From Gallionellaceae bacterium (GTDB lineage: Bacteria; Pseudomonadota; Gammaproteobacteria; Burkholderiales; Gallionellaceae): a stretch of DNA of 10,076 nucleotides. The notes under the pieces are model-generated. The model made no database searches and was not told where the DNA came from. It worked only from the letters and a program-made list of their open reading frames with translations. The position numbers and the translations under genes are program-made. The stretch lies in assembly GCA_003151655.1 (NCBI GenBank), contig PLYB01000146.1:134-10209 (forward strand), given 5' to 3'. Every line of letters starts with the position of its first letter. The stretch's first letter is position 1. Below are positions 6,710 through 10,076 of the stretch, in pieces.

Positions 6710-8478
6710 GACTTCATTCGATTGAGTTACTTCCTCGTGGAACCAACGGTTGGGGATCAACTGAGTTACTTTTTGGAAATCACATAACGTCAATCTTCGC
6801 AAAGAATGGCAGCGGGAAAACTCCATTAATTCAAGCCATCGTTTATTGCTTAGGATACCCAGTTACATTTCGTGAGGACATTGCAACAAAATGTGAAATG
6901 GTTCGGCTGAAGATATTAATTAAAGGCCAGGCCTATACGATAGATAGGGCAATCGATAAAGAATTGTTTATAACAGCCACCAGCGAGAATGGGGAGGAAC
7001 ATCGTTTTAATAACGAGAAGGACTACTCGAATTATTTATTCGTATTGTCAGGCATGGCCGTTCCTGCACTTGTCGCCAATAACGCTCAATTAACGCAGCC
7101 TTACATGGCGACAACCATACCGATTTTTTACCTAGATCAAGATTACGGTTACTTATCAGCATACAGCCATACAACAAACTTCATAAAAGATCAGTTCGCT
7201 GAAACTATTCGATTTCTATTCGGATATCTTCCCAAGAATTCATTCGACAGAAAAAAGGATCAGCTGTTATTAAAGGATAAGTTAGAGTCGGTTGATAGAA
7301 AGATTGTTGCCCAGCAAAAAACTGTTAGTGACCTAAAATCTGAAATTAATACGGAAACGAAAGAGGATTTGCATAAGCAAATTGAAACCATTAAGGAGCA
7401 ATTAAATCATCTGCAAACCGGCACAAGCCAGAAAGAAGATACCGACTCAATATTTCAAGAGCTTTACGCTACCAAGAGTCAAGCTGTTCAGCGCACGGCA
7501 AGGGAACTCGACGGACTACGTGACAGAGTAAATGGAATTGCAGCGATAAATCGCGAAATTCTATCCGAGGTAGATACATTAAGTTTGAATGAAGAGGCGC
7601 GGCATATTTTCATTTCATTTGGTGAAATTTGTGCCAACGGCAATTGCAGTTTGCTTGAAAACAGCTCTCAGGTTTACGCCAAAAACCTTTTGTATTTGAA
7701 AGACCAGATTAAAGACTTGGAGAGGAATGCGGAGATTGCAGGGACTCGTATCTCGCTACTCGAACAGCAACTGACCGAACAAAAAGCTGAACTTAAATCC
7801 ATTGGCGATAGTATCCAGCATAACAAACAAGAGAGCAATATTAGTGCACTCGTGGATGCCGTTAGACGTTTGACTCAAGAGCTTATCGAGTTAGAAAAAC
7901 GCCGTGCGCAGCTAGAAATGCTGGATAAGCAAAATGGCATTTATGTGGCACTAACGTTGCTACGATCAGAGATACAAGCGAAGCTTGATCTTATTTCCTC
8001 TGGTGGTGAACGCGACCTTGATTTTTCTAGGTTTAAGATTGAACTCAAAGGTGAGATTGTTCGTTGGCTTGATATATTAAAAACCAAGAATGTATCCAGA
8101 AATGTCACTATCGAAAATAATTTGAGAATTGATTTTGGTGGTGAATCTCTTGACGTGATTAAGGGCAGCACAAAGATACGAATTATTTTGGCAATTCATG
8201 CAGCTCTACTCCAGTTGTTCTTAAAAGACCGTTCGCGAAGCTTTCGATTTCTTATTCTCGATACGCCTAAACAGCATGAGATTCACACAGACGATTTATT
8301 GAGTTATATAAATGAGCTGAAGAAATTGGTTTCACTCCATGACGCTCAAATAGTTCTATCGTCCACGGATTTTAGGTATTCCTGCGATTCTGCTGATGCA
8401 GAATGGGAACCACGATTCACAGGAACTGAGCAAAATATGTATTTAGGCACTCCTGATACGGTGATTCGACCCAACTAA
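6706..8478 (+). CDS. lmuB: SMC/Rad50-like coiled-coil ATPase (LmuB-like sensor) of the Lamassu-type system
   Basis: A 590-residue ATPase with split nucleotide-binding halves around a coiled coil, as in SMC and Rad50 proteins. Walker A is FAKNGSGKTPL (G35, G37, K38, T39). Coiled coil occupies about 175-300 and 320-415. A Cys pair at its turn (C309-x4-C314) resembles a zinc hook. The C-terminal half has a signature-like helix at 486-500 (KGSTKIRIILAIHAAL) and Walker B FLILD at 515-519. It is followed by TPKQHE instead of an immediate Glu, so the usual catalytic Glu position holds T520; E525 may substitute. The H-loop position reads IVLSSTD, without His. As LmuB it would bind DNA ends or replication intermediates and control the nuclease; this role is inferred. 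It is shorter than housekeeping SMC (over 1100 residues) and lacks RecN or SbcC features. The ATG overlaps the lmuC stop; AGG lies at 6692-6694. Confidence 0.75.
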   Translation: MRLHSIELLPRGTNGWGSTELLFGNHITSIFAKNGSGKTPLIQAIVYCLGYPVTFREDIATKCEMVRLKILIKGQAYTIDRAIDKELFITATSENGEEHRFNNEKDYSNYLFVLSGMAVPALVANNAQLTQPYMATTIPIFYLDQDYGYLSAYSHTTNFIKDQFAETIRFLFGYLPKNSFDRKKDQLLLKDKLESVDRKIVAQQKTVSDLKSEINTETKEDLHKQIETIKEQLNHLQTGTSQKEDTDSIFQELYATKSQAVQRTARELDGLRDRVNGIAAINREILSEVDTLSLNEEARHIFISFGEICANGNCSLLENSSQVYAKNLLYLKDQIKDLERNAEIAGTRISLLEQQLTEQKAELKSIGDSIQHNKQESNISALVDAVRRLTQELIELEKRRAQLEMLDKQNGIYVALTLLRSEIQAKLDLISSGGERDLDFSRFKIELKGEIVRWLDILKTKNVSRNVTIENNLRIDFGGESLDVIKGSTKIRIILAIHAALLQLFLKDRSRSFRFLILDTPKQHEIHTDDLLSYINELKKLVSLHDAQIVLSSTDFRYSCDSADAEWEPRFTGTEQNMYLGTPDTVIRPN

Positions 8479-8482
8479 TTAT

Positions 8483-9649
8483 TCAGCCTTGAAATACTTG
8501 GGCCATTAGCGCATTGAAAGTGGCTTGAGCCGTGGAGAACGCGGACGCTTGTTGAGATTGGATGGATTTGCATCTGTCAGCGAATTGCTCAAACTGATTT
8601 TGTAAGGCGACTGGAGGGCAAATGATTTTCATCGCTTTCAATTGAACGCCTGTAAGGTGCGCAATCGTCGCGTGAGTAGATGCTCCAAGCAGTGCACCAG
8701 TTCTCGCCAAATGCCAAAGTAAGCAGACGATAAAATCAGGGCGCACCATTTCCAAATTGGGGCGTAGGCGATGGAGAGCTTTTTGGTAATAGCACTCGTC
8801 CATCTGACCGTTCCATATTGCAGCACGTCCTACCTCACCACCTTCGCAAATCAAAATATCACCTTTTTGCAGGCGAAACTTTGCTTGTTCGTCTGGATGA
8901 AAATCCATTGTCAGTAAATCGTAAATATCAATTCGATTCCACTGCACGTTGACGTTACGCAAATATGGTAGTTGGAAATCACCCGATTGTTTTTGCTTGT
9001 CGAGCATCTTACCGAGACGACATTCACCTACATCTCCGAAAGCAACCATCGTCCAGCCCTTCGAATTCGTAGCTGGATCGCCGAACATATCAAGGAACAG
9101 TGCTGGAATTAGTTCGGCAGCTTTTTTCTCGGCCTCGCGCCGTAGTCTCACGATGCCATTGGCACGGGAGAGAATATCCACGATGCGAAGCTGTTCGGCG
9201 ATAGGCGGCATCGGAACATTTAGCTCTCTAATGATTTTCTGACTGATGTTTGGCTGTGCTCCACCTGTGCTTTTCTCAATAAGTGACGCTCGTTGAGATA
9301 GCAGAAAATAGAACAGATATATGCGGTCTAATTCTTCGGGTACAGAAATGCCACAAACAGCTTGGTTTGTGGTGGCATCCATGCCAAGCAATCCAAGCTT
9401 GCCAACCGTTGCACCATACATTGCAACCAGAACAGTTCCTTTACGAAACAGCTTTGCACTGGACTGACTCAGCGCTTCTTCGGTAATGGTTTCTTCGCAC
9501 GTCATTACATCGCCATCAGTTAGGTCACCAGACTTAACCCACGGAATACCACCGCCAAAATATTTTGACTGCGAACGCGATGGTGTCCCGCCACTGGATG
9601 TTAGGCAAATCTGACCAAGTGGCTGAGTCGGCCACTTTTTCGAAATCAT
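8483..9649 (-). CDS. hsdS: Type I restriction-modification specificity subunit HsdS
   Basis: HsdS recognises the bipartite target sequence for the HsdM methyltransferase and the HsdR restriction subunit. The 388-residue protein has the two-repeat architecture. TRD1 covers about 5-150 (SSGGTPSRSQSKYFGGGIPW, then VKSGDL; GTVLVAMYGATVGK; TGGAQPNISQKII). The central conserved helix follows at about 150-195 (PMPPIAEQLRIVDILSRAN, then LFLDMFGDP). TRD2 covers about 200-345 (FRLQKGDILICEGGEVGR), and a C-terminal helix (PPVALQNQFEQFADRCKSIQ) ends it. Both target-recognition domains look intact. The start is supported by GAGG at 9657-9660 (minus strand) with a 7-base spacer and a 4-base ATGA overlap with the hsdM stop. 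The stop faces the lmuB stop across 4 bases. The DNA target cannot be read from the sequence. Confidence 0.93.
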   Translation of the reverse strand: MISKKWPTQPLGQICLTSSGGTPSRSQSKYFGGGIPWVKSGDLTDGDVMTCEETITEEALSQSSAKLFRKGTVLVAMYGATVGKLGLLGMDATTNQAVCGISVPEELDRIYLFYFLLSQRASLIEKSTGGAQPNISQKIIRELNVPMPPIAEQLRIVDILSRANGIVRLRREAEKKAAELIPALFLDMFGDPATNSKGWTMVAFGDVGECRLGKMLDKQKQSGDFQLPYLRNVNVQWNRIDIYDLLTMDFHPDEQAKFRLQKGDILICEGGEVGRAAIWNGQMDECYYQKALHRLRPNLEMVRPDFIVCLLWHLARTGALLGASTHATIAHLTGVQLKAMKIICPPVALQNQFEQFADRCKSIQSQQASAFSTAQATFNALMAQVFQG

Positions 9650-10076
9650 GTTGCAGCCTCACTCAATACTGACCGCAACGCTTCCACCTCCTCGGCAATC
9701 TCCACCTCAATTGCCGCCAGTTCATCCAGCAACTCACGAGGGTCGCGATGTATTTCAGCAGCCTGGCTCATTGGGCGATAACGTCCAGCAGAGATATTGA
9801 AGTCATTGCTGCGCAAAGTTGCTGCATCAGCAAACCACCATTGCTGAGTCCATTCCGCTGCCGTATTGCGTGCAGACCATTCCGCCCAGCGTTCTTTGCG
9901 TTTGAGATAGGTCTCTGCCAGCTTCGGCAGATCGTCCGCCTCGATGGGTGTGTCGTGGTTGGCATCAAGTTTGTAGCCATCATTATCGGCATGCAGGAAC
10001 ATTACTTTGTCTGTCGTGCCACCTTTGCGGAAAAACAGCACTGAAGTCTTCACGCCGGAATACGGCTGGAACACGC
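9646..10076 (-). CDS. hsdM: Type I restriction-modification methyltransferase subunit HsdM, C-terminal part (cut by window edge)
   Basis: HsdM is the N6-adenine methyltransferase subunit of type I systems. About 143 C-terminal codons are visible; the reading frame runs off the right edge of the window, so no start codon is seen. The first residues, VFQPYSGVKTSVLFFRKG, match the conserved segment of HsdM that follows the NPPY catalytic core, where family members read close to 'G-V-F-x-P-Y-x-G-V-K-T-x-VLFF'. The tail contains RWAEWSARN, NDFNISAGRYRP and an acidic helical end (LAAIEVEIAEEVEALRSVL) suited to contacting HsdS. The SAM-binding and NPPY motifs lie outside the window. The stop overlaps hsdS (ATGA), giving the usual hsdM-hsdS order. 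No hsdR is visible in the window. Confidence 0.9.
   Translation of the reverse strand, partial: VFQPYSGVKTSVLFFRKGGTTDKVMFLHADNDGYKLDANHDTPIEADDLPKLAETYLKRKERWAEWSARNTAAEWTQQWWFADAATLRSNDFNISAGRYRPMSQAAEIHRDPRELLDELAAIEVEIAEEVEALRSVLSEAAT

Noticed and set aside
8949..9242. Plus-strand open frame inside hsdS
   Set aside because: It is the antisense of an intact HsdS target-recognition and central region and has no protein-like motif of its own.

Overview
The window looks like a betaproteobacterial chromosome (perhaps Nitrosomonadales/Gallionellaceae, by impression only) carrying a compact defence island inside a conserved housekeeping locus. It opens with the last codons of a YebC/PmpR-type regulator. 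A nuclease-like gene overlaps the yebC stop codon by 4 bases, followed by ruvC and ruvA, two of the three Holliday-junction resolution genes. ruvB, which normally follows ruvA directly, is not here. What follows ruvA is accessory DNA.

Layout of the accessory part. (1) 2125-2568 holds a small lysine/alanine-rich protein gene and the N-terminal stub of a nucleotidyltransferase, probably the remains of a toxin-antitoxin-like pair. (2) 2632-4928 is an AbiE type IV toxin-antitoxin module. A good sigma70-type promoter precedes the abiEi antitoxin gene. The abiEii toxin gene overlaps it and encodes an unusually long protein, with a WYL-like domain and a Cys/His zinc-finger-like tail after the nucleotidyltransferase. 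(3) 5067-8478 is a tight three-gene operon: a DUF4297/Cap4-like nuclease, a small winged-helix middle component and an SMC/Rad50-like ATPase. This is the architecture of Lamassu / ABC-three-component anti-phage systems. (4) 8483-10076, on the minus strand, holds hsdS and the 3' part of hsdM of a type I restriction-modification system. It converges on the Lamassu-like operon with only 4 bases between stop codons.

The modules would act at different levels. HsdM/HsdS mark and recognise self DNA. The SMC-like complex probably senses foreign or aberrant DNA ends and releases its nuclease. AbiE provides growth-arrest or abortive protection. The nuclease-like gene beside ruvC may be a separate DNA-acting cargo gene. 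Within each module genes overlap by 4 bases (ATGA or GTGA), implying translational coupling. Base composition shifts visibly: ruvC/ruvA are GC-richer, the first nuclease gene and the Lamassu-like operon AT-richer, which fits separate acquisitions.

No stretch over 300 bases lacks a gene; the longest gaps are 132 bases before abiEi and 138 bases before the Lamassu-like operon. I saw no tRNA, rRNA, CRISPR array, insertion sequence or convincing rho-independent terminator.
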